From JAQWBS01 sp047975765 (GTDB lineage: Bacteria; Pseudomonadota; Alphaproteobacteria; RF32; CAG-239): 64,000 nucleotides of DNA. The stretch lies in the NCBI GenBank assembly GCA_047975765.1, contig JBKEEF010000002.1:124001-188000 (forward strand), written 5' to 3'. Position numbers and translations under genes: made by a program. Shown one piece after another: positions 26,287 to 35,037 of the stretch (within the stretch, counting starts at the first letter, position 1; every line of letters begins with the position of its first letter). The notes under the pieces were generated by a model. That model worked only from the letters and a program-made list of their open reading frames with translations. It ran no database searches and had not been told where the DNA came from.

Positions 26287-27549
26287 ATGGAGATTTCTGT
26301 GCTGGGCTTTGCTTTTTTTACATCTATCTTTTCCACTTTTTCTTGGCTCATTTTCTGTTTTATCTATATTTCTGATAAATTAACAGGCGTTTCTGCAGCA
26401 TCCCTTGGCGTTGCCGACATCTCCGTCTATACGGTTATGACAACCTTACCTATCTTAATTATCTGGCTCATTTTTGGATATGTTATCAGCTTTTTAAACA
26501 GCCGAATGAATGCTAAAAACTTTCTACACCTCTTTGCACAAAACAAAAAAAGCCAAGATTATAGTGATCTCATTGCAAGAGCGCTCATCGAATGTGAGCA
26601 AAACATTCGATCAGGTTTTATCTTAAATAAATTTGATATTTTTATTGTCGACTTAAATGAGCTCATCTCAGAAATCATTTCTCGATGCAAAGTTATTGCT
26701 GAAGCAGACATCCAAGATGCTTGGGCGAGAACTGAAAATGGTGGAAAATGGTTTCTTGGAAAACTTATTATTGAAGCCCACCGTAAAAGATCCGATTTTT
26801 CGGCTGAAATCATCAGAAAATCTGAAAGTGACCCTATTATTGAAGGAACAATTTTAGAATTCTGTGCAAGATATCAGTCCCTAGTGGTCATCTTAGAAAA
26901 GAATGACAAAGAAAGACTTCTTCTTGAAATTGTTGAGACGGGTGTTATGGGGAAAGTTTTTTCAATTATGGCACCTATAGCTGACAAAATTAGAAAGACA
27001 AGAGAACATTCAAGAGGTTTCTTTGGTTTTACAAAAGAAAAGAAACCTGACGATTTTATGTCTGACTACAATAACCTTAATTCTTCAGAGCCAGTTGTTA
27101 AAAAGAAAGGACTCTTCTCAAAAGTTTTCAAAAAGCCTGAACCAGAAATTTCTGAAGAGAGAAACGAACCAAGTGTTGAACATTCTTTTGAAAAAGATTT
27201 CGACTTTGAAAGTAATATCCAAGAAAATGAGGAAAAAACACGTCCCAGCTTTTTTGATCTCCCTCGTGAAGATGAAGCAGATGCTGAATTTGAAAACCAA
27301 TTTTTTTCAAAAGAACCTGTAGAAGATTTTGAAGAAGACGTATTGGAGGAAGATGAAGAAGAAATTTCAAAAACACCAACCATAACTGAAATGGCAATGG
27401 AAAACTTGAAAAAAGACTGGGAAAATTTCGAAAACTTAGAAAAAATAGCCCCAACCAACGAACGCCGCAAAGAACCAACCCTTGGAAATTTGTCGTCTTC
27501 TGATGAGCCTTTCGGAAAGTGGGAAAATGAAGAAAATTATAAAAAATAG
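26287..27549 (+). CDS. Membrane-anchored protein with acidic tail, unknown function
   Basis: The 420-residue protein has two N-terminal transmembrane helices (about 6-28 and 48-72). A helical cytoplasmic domain follows (about 75-240) with the notable segment DAWARTENGGKWFLGKL. The tail of about 170 residues is highly acidic and probably disordered (repeated FEEDVLEEDEEE-type runs). No family was recognised. The ATG at 26287 has no clear ribosome site, whereas a GTG at 26299 has GGAG 6 bp upstream, so the start may be 26299. Its end overlaps the yejA start by 23 bp, suggesting coupling. Confidence 0.6.
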   Translation: MEISVLGFAFFTSIFSTFSWLIFCFIYISDKLTGVSAASLGVADISVYTVMTTLPILIIWLIFGYVISFLNSRMNAKNFLHLFAQNKKSQDYSDLIARALIECEQNIRSGFILNKFDIFIVDLNELISEIISRCKVIAEADIQDAWARTENGGKWFLGKLIIEAHRKRSDFSAEIIRKSESDPIIEGTILEFCARYQSLVVILEKNDKERLLLEIVETGVMGKVFSIMAPIADKIRKTREHSRGFFGFTKEKKPDDFMSDYNNLNSSEPVVKKKGLFSKVFKKPEPEISEERNEPSVEHSFEKDFDFESNIQENEEKTRPSFFDLPREDEADAEFENQFFSKEPVEDFEEDVLEEDEEEISKTPTITEMAMENLKKDWENFENLEKIAPTNERRKEPTLGNLSSSDEPFGKWENEENYKK

Positions 27550-29341
27550 CCTTTTTCTTGTCTGCCTTCTCTTTTCGCACAAATCTTTTTCTGTAGAAAG
27601 TGAGTCTATTATATACGACCAAATTTCTATGTATGGCGAACATAAATATGCCAAAGATTTTGCAAATTTTGATTACATTAATCCTAAAGCTCCCAAAGGT
27701 GGAAAAATTGTTCTTCCTGCTTATGGTGGTTTTGACAATTTCAACCCTTTCATTTTGAAAGGAATTGCACCAAGCGAAATAACCTTAACGCTTGATACTT
27801 TGGGATACACTCCATTAGATGATGAAACGACCGTTTACCCTTTCGTTGCTAAAAAATTTGAACTTCCAAAAGACAAATCTTTTGTTGGATTTATTCTTGA
27901 TGAAAAAGCAACTTTTTCCAGTGGAGAAAAAATAACAGCAGATGACGTGATTTTTACTTTCAACTCTATCATTGAAAAAGGCTCCCCCCTTTACAAACTA
28001 TATTATGCTGATGTTGATCATGTTGAAAAGATTTCTCAAAATCATATTCGTTTTATTTTTAAGGAAGAAGGAAAAAAGAACCGTGAACTACCACTTATCC
28101 TTTCTTCTCTCCCTATTTATTCTAAAAAAGATTGGGAAGGCAAAGATTTTTCGAAAACGTATCTTTCTGCACCTTTAGGAAGTGGTCCCTATCTCCTAGA
28201 AAAATTTGAAGCAGGAAAATTTTTAGTTTTCAAAAGAAATCCAAACTATTGGGCAAAAAATATTCCTAGCCGTAAAGGTTTTAATAATTTTGATGAAATA
28301 CGCTATGACTATTATCAAGATACAACCGTAACTTTACAGGCCCTCTTTTCGGGAAATATAGATGCTAGAGAAGAATATATTGCTAAAAACTGGGCAACAG
28401 CCTATGAAAATGATTTAATCAAAAACAAAAAAATTATAAAAGCTGAGCTTTTACATAATAATGCTGCAACGCTTCAAAATTTTTCTTTCAATGTTAGAAG
28501 AGATAAATTTAAAGATAAAAGAATTCGTCAAGCCATAAATCTTGCTTTTAATTTTGATTGGGCAAACGAAAATCTTTTCTATAAACAATATAACAGATTA
28601 TATAGTTATTTCACCAATACAGGTATGGAAGCAACAGGTCTGCCTCAAGGAAAAGAACTTCAAATTCTACAAAAATATAAGGATAAACTTAATAATGATA
28701 TCTTTACAAAAGCCCCATCTCTCCCAAGTCACAAGGATTATACTGAAAACAGGGAAAATCTCCGTCAAGCTGTTCTCCTACTAAAAGATGCTGGTTACGA
28801 TTTCATCGATGGTAAAATGACAAATATGGAAACAGGAAAACCTTTGGAAATTGAGGTCCTGAGCAATAGTGTGAACGGAACTGTTTTTACGAGAGTTATG
28901 TTGCCTTTTATTGATAATCTCAAGAAAATCGGAATAAAATTGACGTTTAGAAACGTTGAGATGAACGTCTTCAAAAATCGTTTAGATGATTTTGACTATG
29001 ATATGATTATTGTTTCATTTCCTGTGAGCAAAACACCTGGCAATGAACAAAGAGAATATTGGGGAAGTAAAAATGCCAATACAAAAGGTGCATATAATAA
29101 AATTGGCATTCAAAATGAAGTTGTTGATGAGCTTATCTCAAAGCTCATTACAGCTCAAAACAAAGAAGATTACATTGCTTACGTTAAAGCGTTGGATAGA
29201 GTACTCTTAAACGAAACCTATATGATTTTTCAGTGGTATTCTCCAAGTAGAAAAGTCGCCTATTGGGATAAGTTTGATTTCAAAAAAAGTGACATAAAAA
29301 CAGGCTATGATGTCAACACATGGTGGATGAAGGAAAAATAA
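27527..29341 (+). CDS. yejA: Oligopeptide ABC transporter substrate-binding protein, YejA-like
   Basis: A periplasmic family-5 solute-binding protein that delivers peptides to an ABC permease. The start at 27527 gives a signal peptide (MKKIIKNSLFLVCLLFSHKSFS) and a 604-residue precursor. The YejA signature follows: SMYGEHKYAKDFANFDYINP then KAPKGGKIV. GSGPYLLEKFEAGK and RNPNYWAK are the family-5 landmarks. The C-terminal lobe continues to residue 604 with no break. An in-frame upstream ATG would add 15 residues that spoil the signal peptide. It overlaps the previous gene and abuts yejB. Confidence 0.92.
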   Translation: MKKIIKNSLFLVCLLFSHKSFSVESESIIYDQISMYGEHKYAKDFANFDYINPKAPKGGKIVLPAYGGFDNFNPFILKGIAPSEITLTLDTLGYTPLDDETTVYPFVAKKFELPKDKSFVGFILDEKATFSSGEKITADDVIFTFNSIIEKGSPLYKLYYADVDHVEKISQNHIRFIFKEEGKKNRELPLILSSLPIYSKKDWEGKDFSKTYLSAPLGSGPYLLEKFEAGKFLVFKRNPNYWAKNIPSRKGFNNFDEIRYDYYQDTTVTLQALFSGNIDAREEYIAKNWATAYENDLIKNKKIIKAELLHNNAATLQNFSFNVRRDKFKDKRIRQAINLAFNFDWANENLFYKQYNRLYSYFTNTGMEATGLPQGKELQILQKYKDKLNNDIFTKAPSLPSHKDYTENRENLRQAVLLLKDAGYDFIDGKMTNMETGKPLEIEVLSNSVNGTVFTRVMLPFIDNLKKIGIKLTFRNVEMNVFKNRLDDFDYDMIIVSFPVSKTPGNEQREYWGSKNANTKGAYNKIGIQNEVVDELISKLITAQNKEDYIAYVKALDRVLLNETYMIFQWYSPSRKVAYWDKFDFKKSDIKTGYDVNTWWMKEK

Positions 29342-30412
29342 ATGAAAAATTATATTTTTAAAAGATTATTCCTTATCCCGATAACTTTGCTTGGTATCAT
29401 GACTATCAATTTTTTCATTATTCAGCTTGCTCCCGGTGGACCTGTTGAACAGATTATGGCAAAAATTGAAGGAATTAATATGGATGCCACTGCCCAAATT
29501 TCTGGAACAGCAACAAAACATCTTGAACAAAACCATTCGTATCAAGGTTCTCAAGGCGTTTCTGATGACATTCGCAAAGAACTTGAAAAACAGTTTGGTT
29601 TTGACAGACCGCTTCATGAACGTTACTTTAAAATGATAAAAGATTATGCTACCTTTGATTTTGGCAAAAGCTACTACAAAGATAAAACGGTCACACAGCT
29701 TATTACAGAAAGAATGCCTGTATCCATTTCTTTGGGACTTTGGTCAACACTCATCATCTATCTTATCGCAATTCCACTAGGCATCAGAAAATCAGTTGCT
29801 GATGGTTCAAAAATGGATATTTGGACTTCTTTTGCTATCATTCTTGGCTCTGCCATTCCTGTTTTCTTATTTGCTGTTTTCTTAATTGTTTTTTTCGCAG
29901 GCGGAACATATTTCCAGTGGTTTCCACTTAGAGGATTGACTTCTGATAATTTTGCTGAACTTTCAACTTTTGGAAAAATCAAAAACTATTTTTGGCATAT
30001 CACACTTCCTGTAATCACAATGTTTATTGGTGGATTTGCAAGCTTAACAATTTTAACTAAAAACTCTTTTTTGGATGAGATTAATAAGCAATATGTCCTT
30101 ACAGCAAAAGCCAAAGGACTAAATCAAAATCAAATTCTATATGGACATGTTTTCAGAAATGCAATGATGATTGTGATTGCTGGCTTCCCATCTCTTCTTA
30201 TCAAAATGCTCTTCACAGGCTCTTTGCTTGTTGAAATTATTTTCTCTCTCAATGGTCTAGGCTTATTGGGTTATGAGGCCATTATGACTAGAGATTACCC
30301 TGTTATTTTTGGCACATTATATATCTTTGCCTTACTTGGGCTTGTCCTCAAACTAATCAGTGACATTACTTATAGCCTTGTTGACCCAAGAATAAATTTC
30401 GAAAAAATTTAG
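29342..30412 (+). CDS. yejB: Oligopeptide ABC transporter permease, YejB-like
   Basis: An inner-membrane permease that pairs with YejE and the YejF ATPase to import peptides. The 356-residue protein has an N-terminal helix followed by FFIIQLAPGGPVEQI, a hydrophilic insert typical of YejB (about residues 48-95) and five more helices. The EAA-type loop contacting the ATPase reads LTAKAKGLNQNQILYGHVFRNA. It ends intact at DPRINFEKI. Its ATG follows the yejA stop with no gap. The expected yejE and yejF are absent downstream; the Cys-rich island begins instead. Confidence 0.92.
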   Translation: MKNYIFKRLFLIPITLLGIMTINFFIIQLAPGGPVEQIMAKIEGINMDATAQISGTATKHLEQNHSYQGSQGVSDDIRKELEKQFGFDRPLHERYFKMIKDYATFDFGKSYYKDKTVTQLITERMPVSISLGLWSTLIIYLIAIPLGIRKSVADGSKMDIWTSFAIILGSAIPVFLFAVFLIVFFAGGTYFQWFPLRGLTSDNFAELSTFGKIKNYFWHITLPVITMFIGGFASLTILTKNSFLDEINKQYVLTAKAKGLNQNQILYGHVFRNAMMIVIAGFPSLLIKMLFTGSLLVEIIFSLNGLGLLGYEAIMTRDYPVIFGTLYIFALLGLVLKLISDITYSLVDPRINFEKI

Positions 30413-30425
30413 TAAAAACAACAGA

Positions 30426-30476
30426 TAACTAAAGTCAGCATTGAAAAAAATCCTAGATACTCTACCATAATATAAT
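30426..30476 (+). promoter_or_regulatory. Shared upstream motif and -10 of the Cys-rich family, copy 1
   Basis: TAACTAAAGTCA (30426-30437) is the most diverged of four copies of a TTACTAAAGTTAA-type sequence. TATAAT lies at 30471-30476. The following leader resembles that of the gene at 32290: GTATATGAATTATTGGAGATTT and ATG at 30507 align with its GTATATTTAATTGGAAATTT and ATG. Confidence 0.5.
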
Positions 30477-30510
30477 ATCACTTTGTATATGAATTATTGG
30501 AGATTTATGA

Positions 30511-32148
30511 TATAACTATACTTCTAGCAACTGCGACAAAGTTCTAACAACTGTTTGTCCTAATAATTCTAAATATTACAAATATTGTAAATGTACATCA
30601 GACTACCAATATTCATCAAACAATTGTGCTGCTCCGAAAATATTAGGAACAAATACTTGTGGTGGCAAAAGCGATAAGTGTTCTTGCCCTTCAGAATATG
30701 GTCTTTCAGAAGCTGATTGTAAGAAAGAAGGAAAAACACCTGAAGGAGTTGGGTGTGATAACCTCTATAAATCTTGTAAATGTGACATGACAAAATTCCC
30801 TCACACAAGCTGTGCTTATGGTTCAAATGGTGCTACTTGTAATGATACAACAGGCACTCATTATGCTTCTTGTAAAGGTGCTACTTGTGAACTCAAGGGA
30901 TATATTTCTGCGATACCTGATGGTAAAACTTGTACAACAATTACCTCTGATGGTCTAAATTGCTATACAAATTGTCAAGACACAAAACTGACTTGTAGAC
31001 AATGGGTTGAAAAAAACCTTCCTAACTTCACTTTTGTTGATTGGCTCAGTGCAGACCATCATAACAATAAAAACTTGATTATTACTAAAGACATCAAAAC
31101 AGTGTTTACATCTAATGCAACAGCTCTTGATAATGTACTAATCGTAGATGAATCATATTTCAGAAATTCATACGAAGAATGTACAGAGCAACATACCTTA
31201 GAATATGTTGTTGGCGGTAGAAGTACAATTATTCTGAAAGATACTTCGATTCGTGTTCCTTTCACCTCTGATGCTGGACTGGAAATCCAAACTGATGCAA
31301 GAAAAAATAGTGGTGGTGTTAGTTTTTATAGTACTGTAAACATTAAAGGATCCCTTGTTGCAAACTCTTCTGTCGAACTAAGAGGTGGTGGATTTGTTAA
31401 TACTGCAAAATTCAATGTATTAAACGACTATGTTGGAGAAGTAGGTTTTACACCAGTCTTTTTATATGTTTCAAAAGATGTAACAATCAATAAGTTAGAA
31501 AATTACATTGCAGCAACCTACTACAAGACAGCCCTTCTTGTTACAGATGCGACACTAACTGTAAAATCTTTTTACACTCAACCATATATGTACTACTGGT
31601 TATCGACTAAAAATTCAAAACTAGTAAATGAAAATGGCTGTTCAATGAAACCTACTACTGACCATTTAAATGTTCATGTTTATAATGGAAATAGCAAGCT
31701 TTTCTACAATGAAGGTAAATGCGCATCTTGTAACAGTGCTCCATTCTGTTGTGAACAAACTGCAGAGATGAGCTGTGGAAGCACAGAAACACCTAAGACT
31801 TGTGAAAATTATGGATATTCAACAAATCATCCTTATTCATCTACGTCAAATGCATCTTACTACTACTGCCCAAGAGTATCAATCGGAGGACTCTCTTGCT
31901 ACTCAAAAAGCTGTAGACTATACACATGTGATGACTTCTCTATTGGTGGTGTAGATCCACACGGTATGTGTGCTGTTGAAGGAACAACAAATAATGATAA
32001 CACAGCAAACCAAGCTTGTAAAAATGCAGGATATTCTGGTAAGAACTTCACTCTAGCTATAAAGAAAAGCTCTAGCAGTCAAATTTACTATTGCTATATG
32101 TGCTATCCTAAATCAACTAGCTCAGGCGGAATAACTGGCTGTAATTAA
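30511..32148 (+). pseudogene. Cys-rich modular surface/exported protein lacking start and signal peptide
   Basis: A 545-codon open frame encodes the Cys-rich family but has no usable start. An ATG with GGAG upstream (30507) is one base out of frame and reads ATG ATA TAA. The frame picks up at YNYTSSNC, equivalent to MGYTYTKSSC, about residue 50 of the intact protein encoded from 32290. So about 150 bp holding the signal peptide is missing, apparently deleted between ATGAT repeats. The rest is intact: Cys modules (about residues 1-160 of the frame), a beta-rich middle without Cys repeats, then another Cys-rich end. Translation from the internal ATG at 30787 would give a 453-residue protein without a signal peptide. 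Recent inactivation or a silent donor copy are both possible. Confidence 0.65.
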
Positions 32149-32156
32149 CTCCTAAC

Positions 32157-32191
32157 AAGAAAGAGTGTTCAGAAATGAGCGCTCTTTCTTT
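32157..32191 (+). terminator. Intrinsic terminator after the first Cys-rich gene
   Basis: AAGAAAGAG pairs with CTCTTTCTT, with GTG/CGC continuing inward, followed by TTTTA. Its 3' side touches the conserved upstream motif of the next gene. Confidence 0.8.
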
Positions 32192-32205
32192 TACTAAAGT
32201 TAAGC
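32191..32205 (+). promoter_or_regulatory. Shared upstream motif of the Cys-rich family, copy 2
   Basis: TTACTAAAGTTAAGC, 99 bp before the ATG at 32290. The first 13 bases are identical to copies at 34121 and 46084. Position relative to the likely -10 (TACAAT at 32228) fits an activator site just upstream of the core promoter. Confidence 0.55.
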
Positions 32206-32289
32206 TTGATTTAGTTGCCTACCTACTCTACAATATTAGACAATTGATGTTATATTGTGCAGTATGTATATTTAATTGGAAATTTTGTC

Positions 32290-34026
32290 ATGATTATCAA
32301 TAAAAAAACATTCTTAATGATCCTATCTGTTTTAACGATAGCGATTTTTACACCTCTCTCATCTCAGGCGGCTGTTCATTTTATTGAGAAAAACAACAGT
32401 TCAGCATCATCTACAAACAACAAATCATGTTTAATGATGGGATATACCTATACAAAAAGTAGCTGCCCAGATGGTAAGGTAGCTTCAAATCCATGCCCAA
32501 CAGATGGTAAATACTTTAAAACTTGTGGATGTGATACAAAAAATAAATTTACTTCATCAAACTGTAAAGCTCCAAATGTACTAGTAGGCGGATGTAATAA
32601 TACATATTTTGATAAATGCGAATGTAGTGGTGATGAATATAAATTTAACAGTTCAAATTGTAAAGCACCTAAAGTTTTAAGCACAAGCAACTCTTGCACT
32701 GAAAAAACATATAGTGGCAACACAATTGTTGATGGAACTGTAAAATATAAATCATGTAGCTGCCCAACAACTTATTCAAAGACATGTACTGGAAACATGA
32801 TTCCAACAAACGCAAGCGATGGATGTGATAATAAATATACTTCATGTAAATGTGATCCAAGTAAATTTACTTTAACAACATGTTCAAATGGTGCAGCAGA
32901 TGGAACCACTACTTGTACTGAAGAAAATGGGACAAAAAGATATCAATCTTGCAAGACAGACTTAACTCCTACTGAAAAATGTGCAAATGAAGGCTATACT
33001 GTCAAAGCATGTCCAAATAAATATTATACAACAACAAAATGTCCATATGATGCAACGTATCTAAAGTGTGAAGCGAACTGTGGTGCAAAAATTGTTGATA
33101 AATATCCAACATATACGATTGATGAAGCAAACTATGGCTCAGCATCAACTAAAACAACAACAGTAATCACAAAAGATTCAACTTACTTGCCAAGTGCAAA
33201 CACTATTCTTTCTAATGTGAATTTCCCAGAAATTCCAGAATGTAAAGTTCTGCCAAAACCAACTATAAGAAATTCAATTACATTTTATGGTGGTGGTAGT
33301 TATAGTGGATCAAGCATTAGAGCAGATAGAATTGAAAACATAAACTTTATCTATAGCACTAAAAATGCACAAGCCCCTGAATATTGCAGTAGTAGATACT
33401 CATGGGAAAATAATTCATCATGCAAATCTAAGTGTAGCAGTTATGATAGTAGTTATGACTGTTGTTCATATGACTGCGTTGAAGATTGTAACTCAAGCTA
33501 TAGCGGTAGTTCATATATCTGTACAGAATATAAAAATTTCATTGATAAGTACTATTATGATCCATGTAGAAATATAGATTGGAGCTCAAGCTGCTCAACA
33601 GACTTTTCAAAAACGGCTGGTTTAAGTCTTGAAGGAGTAACATCCACACAAGAAAGCTACACTGTGAATGGAAAAGCTTCAACAAGATATTTCTATACAA
33701 CAACACTAAAGAATATTGATATTACAGTAACAGGAGATGCAAAATTTGCAGTCATCATAGGTGGTGGAGCACACTATCAAAAAACTGCAAACTTTGAAGG
33801 AACAAACTCCATCACTGGAGGAAATAACTACAGTGTATGGGTAAGAGGACATAACACCTATGCCTATGGTATAGTTAAAGGTATCCTAAATGTTAAATCT
33901 GGTGCAAAACTAAATCTAAGCAAAGGAGCTTGTATCTATAACCAGTGGAATGGACAATATAGCAATAGCGGTAGTGTAACTGGAACCGTAAAGCAAAATT
34001 GTGATACATACAAACTAACCTGGTAA
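32290..34026 (+). CDS. Cys-rich modular exported protein
   Basis: A 578-residue secreted or surface protein. The start at 32290 gives a clean signal peptide (MIINKKTFLMILSVLTIAIF and on to SQA, mature end AVHFIEKNN). Residues about 40-240 are short Cys modules of the type C-x-C...SSNCKAP..L, each about 30-35 residues. A Cys-dense Ser/Tyr patch lies near 375-410. The last 170 residues are beta-rich and Gly/Asn-rich (VIIGGGAHYQKTANF, VWVRGHNTYAYG), recalling a parallel beta-helix or passenger fold. Disulfides are expected after export. No adhesin anchor or autotransporter barrel is visible. It has its own conserved upstream motif and terminator. The function is unknown. Confidence 0.7.
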   Translation: MIINKKTFLMILSVLTIAIFTPLSSQAAVHFIEKNNSSASSTNNKSCLMMGYTYTKSSCPDGKVASNPCPTDGKYFKTCGCDTKNKFTSSNCKAPNVLVGGCNNTYFDKCECSGDEYKFNSSNCKAPKVLSTSNSCTEKTYSGNTIVDGTVKYKSCSCPTTYSKTCTGNMIPTNASDGCDNKYTSCKCDPSKFTLTTCSNGAADGTTTCTEENGTKRYQSCKTDLTPTEKCANEGYTVKACPNKYYTTTKCPYDATYLKCEANCGAKIVDKYPTYTIDEANYGSASTKTTTVITKDSTYLPSANTILSNVNFPEIPECKVLPKPTIRNSITFYGGGSYSGSSIRADRIENINFIYSTKNAQAPEYCSSRYSWENNSSCKSKCSSYDSSYDCCSYDCVEDCNSSYSGSSYICTEYKNFIDKYYYDPCRNIDWSSSCSTDFSKTAGLSLEGVTSTQESYTVNGKASTRYFYTTTLKNIDITVTGDAKFAVIIGGGAHYQKTANFEGTNSITGGNNYSVWVRGHNTYAYGIVKGILNVKSGAKLNLSKGACIYNQWNGQYSNSGSVTGTVKQNCDTYKLTW

Positions 34027-34036
34027 TAAATCCTAA

Positions 34037-34070
34037 TAAAACGGAGTCAGTATTGGCTCCGTTTTATTTT
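34037..34070 (+). terminator. Intrinsic terminator after the second Cys-rich gene
   Basis: AAAACGGAG pairs with CTCCGTTTT around TCAGTATTGG, followed by ATTTTT. Confidence 0.88.
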
Positions 34071-34120
34071 TATACTAAATCTTAAAATACGATTACAAAA
34101 AATTTTAATCAAAAAACCTC

Positions 34121-34164
34121 TTACTAAAGTTAATATTGGCGCTAAAGCAACTATAAGTTATACT
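34121..34164 (+). promoter_or_regulatory. Shared upstream motif of the Cys-rich family, copy 3
   Basis: TTACTAAAGTTAATATT (34121-34137), 84 bp before the ATG at 34205, with a second CTAAAG at 34142 and a TATACT-type -10 at 34159-34164. Confidence 0.55.
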
Positions 34165-34204
34165 TATAAGTAATAGATTATGTAACTTTATTAGGAGAGA
34201 CGCT

Positions 34205-34339
34205 ATGTTTACGAATAAAAAGATACTAATGATTGCCTTATCTGTTTTCACGATTGCAACAATCCTTCCTTTTGCATCTCAAGCTTCTGTTCACTTTCTT
34301 ACTGAAGCAGAAATTGAAGCCATAGACAATCAAAAATAA
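34205..34339 (+). CDS. 44-residue leader-only member of the Cys-rich family
   Basis: A short gene with every control element of the family: the upstream motif, AGGAGAG 6 bp before the ATG, and a terminator 20 bp after the stop. The product starts MFTNKKILMIALSVFTIATI and matches the signal peptide of the gene at 32290. Cleavage after SQA would release SVHFLTEAEIEAIDNQK, a 17-residue peptide that matches only the VHF start of the mature long proteins. It has no Cys. It could be a decayed copy, a genuine secreted peptide, or a leader site able to receive longer modules. The clean stop and terminator argue against random decay. Confidence 0.6.
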   Translation: MFTNKKILMIALSVFTIATILPFASQASVHFLTEAEIEAIDNQK

Positions 34340-34358
34340 TAAAATAAAAACATTTTTC

Positions 34359-34382
34359 AAGAGTGCCTGTTGGCACTCTTAT
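34359..34382 (+). terminator. Intrinsic terminator after the leader-only gene
   Basis: AAGAGTGCC pairs with GGCACTCTT around TGTT, preceded by AT-rich sequence and followed by ATT. Confidence 0.88.
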
Positions 34383-34395
34383 TCATTTTAAAAAC

Positions 34396-34427
34396 AAAAA
34401 AGGTGTCCATTTCTGAACACCTTTTTC
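34396..34427 (-). terminator. Terminator for the rpsF-rpsR-rplI unit
   Basis: AAAAAGGTGT pairs with ACACCTTTTT around a 12-nt middle, with A and T runs on both flanks. It lies beyond the repeat element that follows rplI. Confidence 0.75.
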
Positions 34428-34445
34428 CAAACTCTTAAATTTGAA

Positions 34446-34539
34446 GAATTAGATTAATACGAAGTGAATTTTGAACGACGTGTAGACTTAAACTACACGA
34501 GAGAAAAATTTACAAGTAGTAATCAATTATATAAATTTA
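34446..34539 (-). repeat. 94-bp structured intergenic repeat, copy A (after rplI)
   Basis: This stretch is largely identical by eye to 60241-60334, including both ends. Outer stem GTGAATTTT (34464-34472) pairs with AAAATTTAC (34505-34513) with one G-U pair; inner stem CGTGTAG (34479-34485) pairs perfectly with CTACACG (34493-34499). The element ends exactly at the stop codon of rplI on the minus strand, as copy B does at glgA. Confidence 0.8.
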
Positions 34540-35022
34540 TTCTTTGTTGAAAGCTTTTTCTTGACGTTTAGCTTCTTCATCAGTTCTCGCAATGTTAATA
34601 TAAACAGTTTGAGAAACTTCTGGGTGAAGTCTTACATCAATTTCATAGATTCCAAGATCTTTGATTGGTTTGTTGAGTTGAACTTGACTACGTTCAATTT
34701 CAAAACCAGCTTCTTTAATAAGAGCAGCAACGTCACGCATTGTAACTGAACCATAAAGTTGGCCAGTTTCTGCAGCTTGACGAATCAAGATTGCGCTGAA
34801 ACCTTTAAGAGCTTCAAATTTAGCTTGTGCATCTTCAAGCAATTTAGCATTGTGAACTTCTAATTCTGCTTTTTTCTTTTCATAGAAAGCAACATTAGCA
34901 GCTGTTGCACGAAGAGCTTTTTTGTAAGGAAGCAAAAAGTTACGAGCAAAACCGTCTTTAACAACAACTTTGTCGCCCATTTTACCCAAATTATCTACAT
35001 GTTCTAAAAGAATGATTTCCAT
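34537..35022 (-). CDS. rplI: 50S ribosomal protein L9
   Basis: L9 is an elongated 23S rRNA-binding protein. The 161-residue product has the N-terminal domain (MEIILLEHVDNLGKMGDKVVVKDG-type opening, FARNFLLP), a long connecting helix (about 45-75) and a C-terminal domain (TGQLYGSVTMRDVA ... IYEIDVRLHPEV). It is slightly longer than usual because of a Lys/Glu tail (TDEEAKRQEKAFNKE). It is last in rpsF-rpsR-rplI, 15 bp after rpsR. Its stop codon abuts a 94-bp structured repeat. Confidence 0.96.
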   Translation of the reverse strand: MEIILLEHVDNLGKMGDKVVVKDGFARNFLLPYKKALRATAANVAFYEKKKAELEVHNAKLLEDAQAKFEALKGFSAILIRQAAETGQLYGSVTMRDVAALIKEAGFEIERSQVQLNKPIKDLGIYEIDVRLHPEVSQTVYINIARTDEEAKRQEKAFNKE

Positions 35023-35037
35023 TTTATCTCCCCTCTC

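Noticed and set aside
30481..30512. TGA at 30508 read through (for example as selenocysteine) to join the Cys-rich frame to an upstream start
   Set aside because: Upstream of the TGA the frame has no start or signal peptide, and there is no reason to expect a selenocysteine element. A deletion with a one-base offset explains the site better.
30413..34400. Insertion sequence or transposon as the source of the Cys-rich island
   Set aside because: No transposase, terminal inverted repeats or target duplication could be seen at either end.
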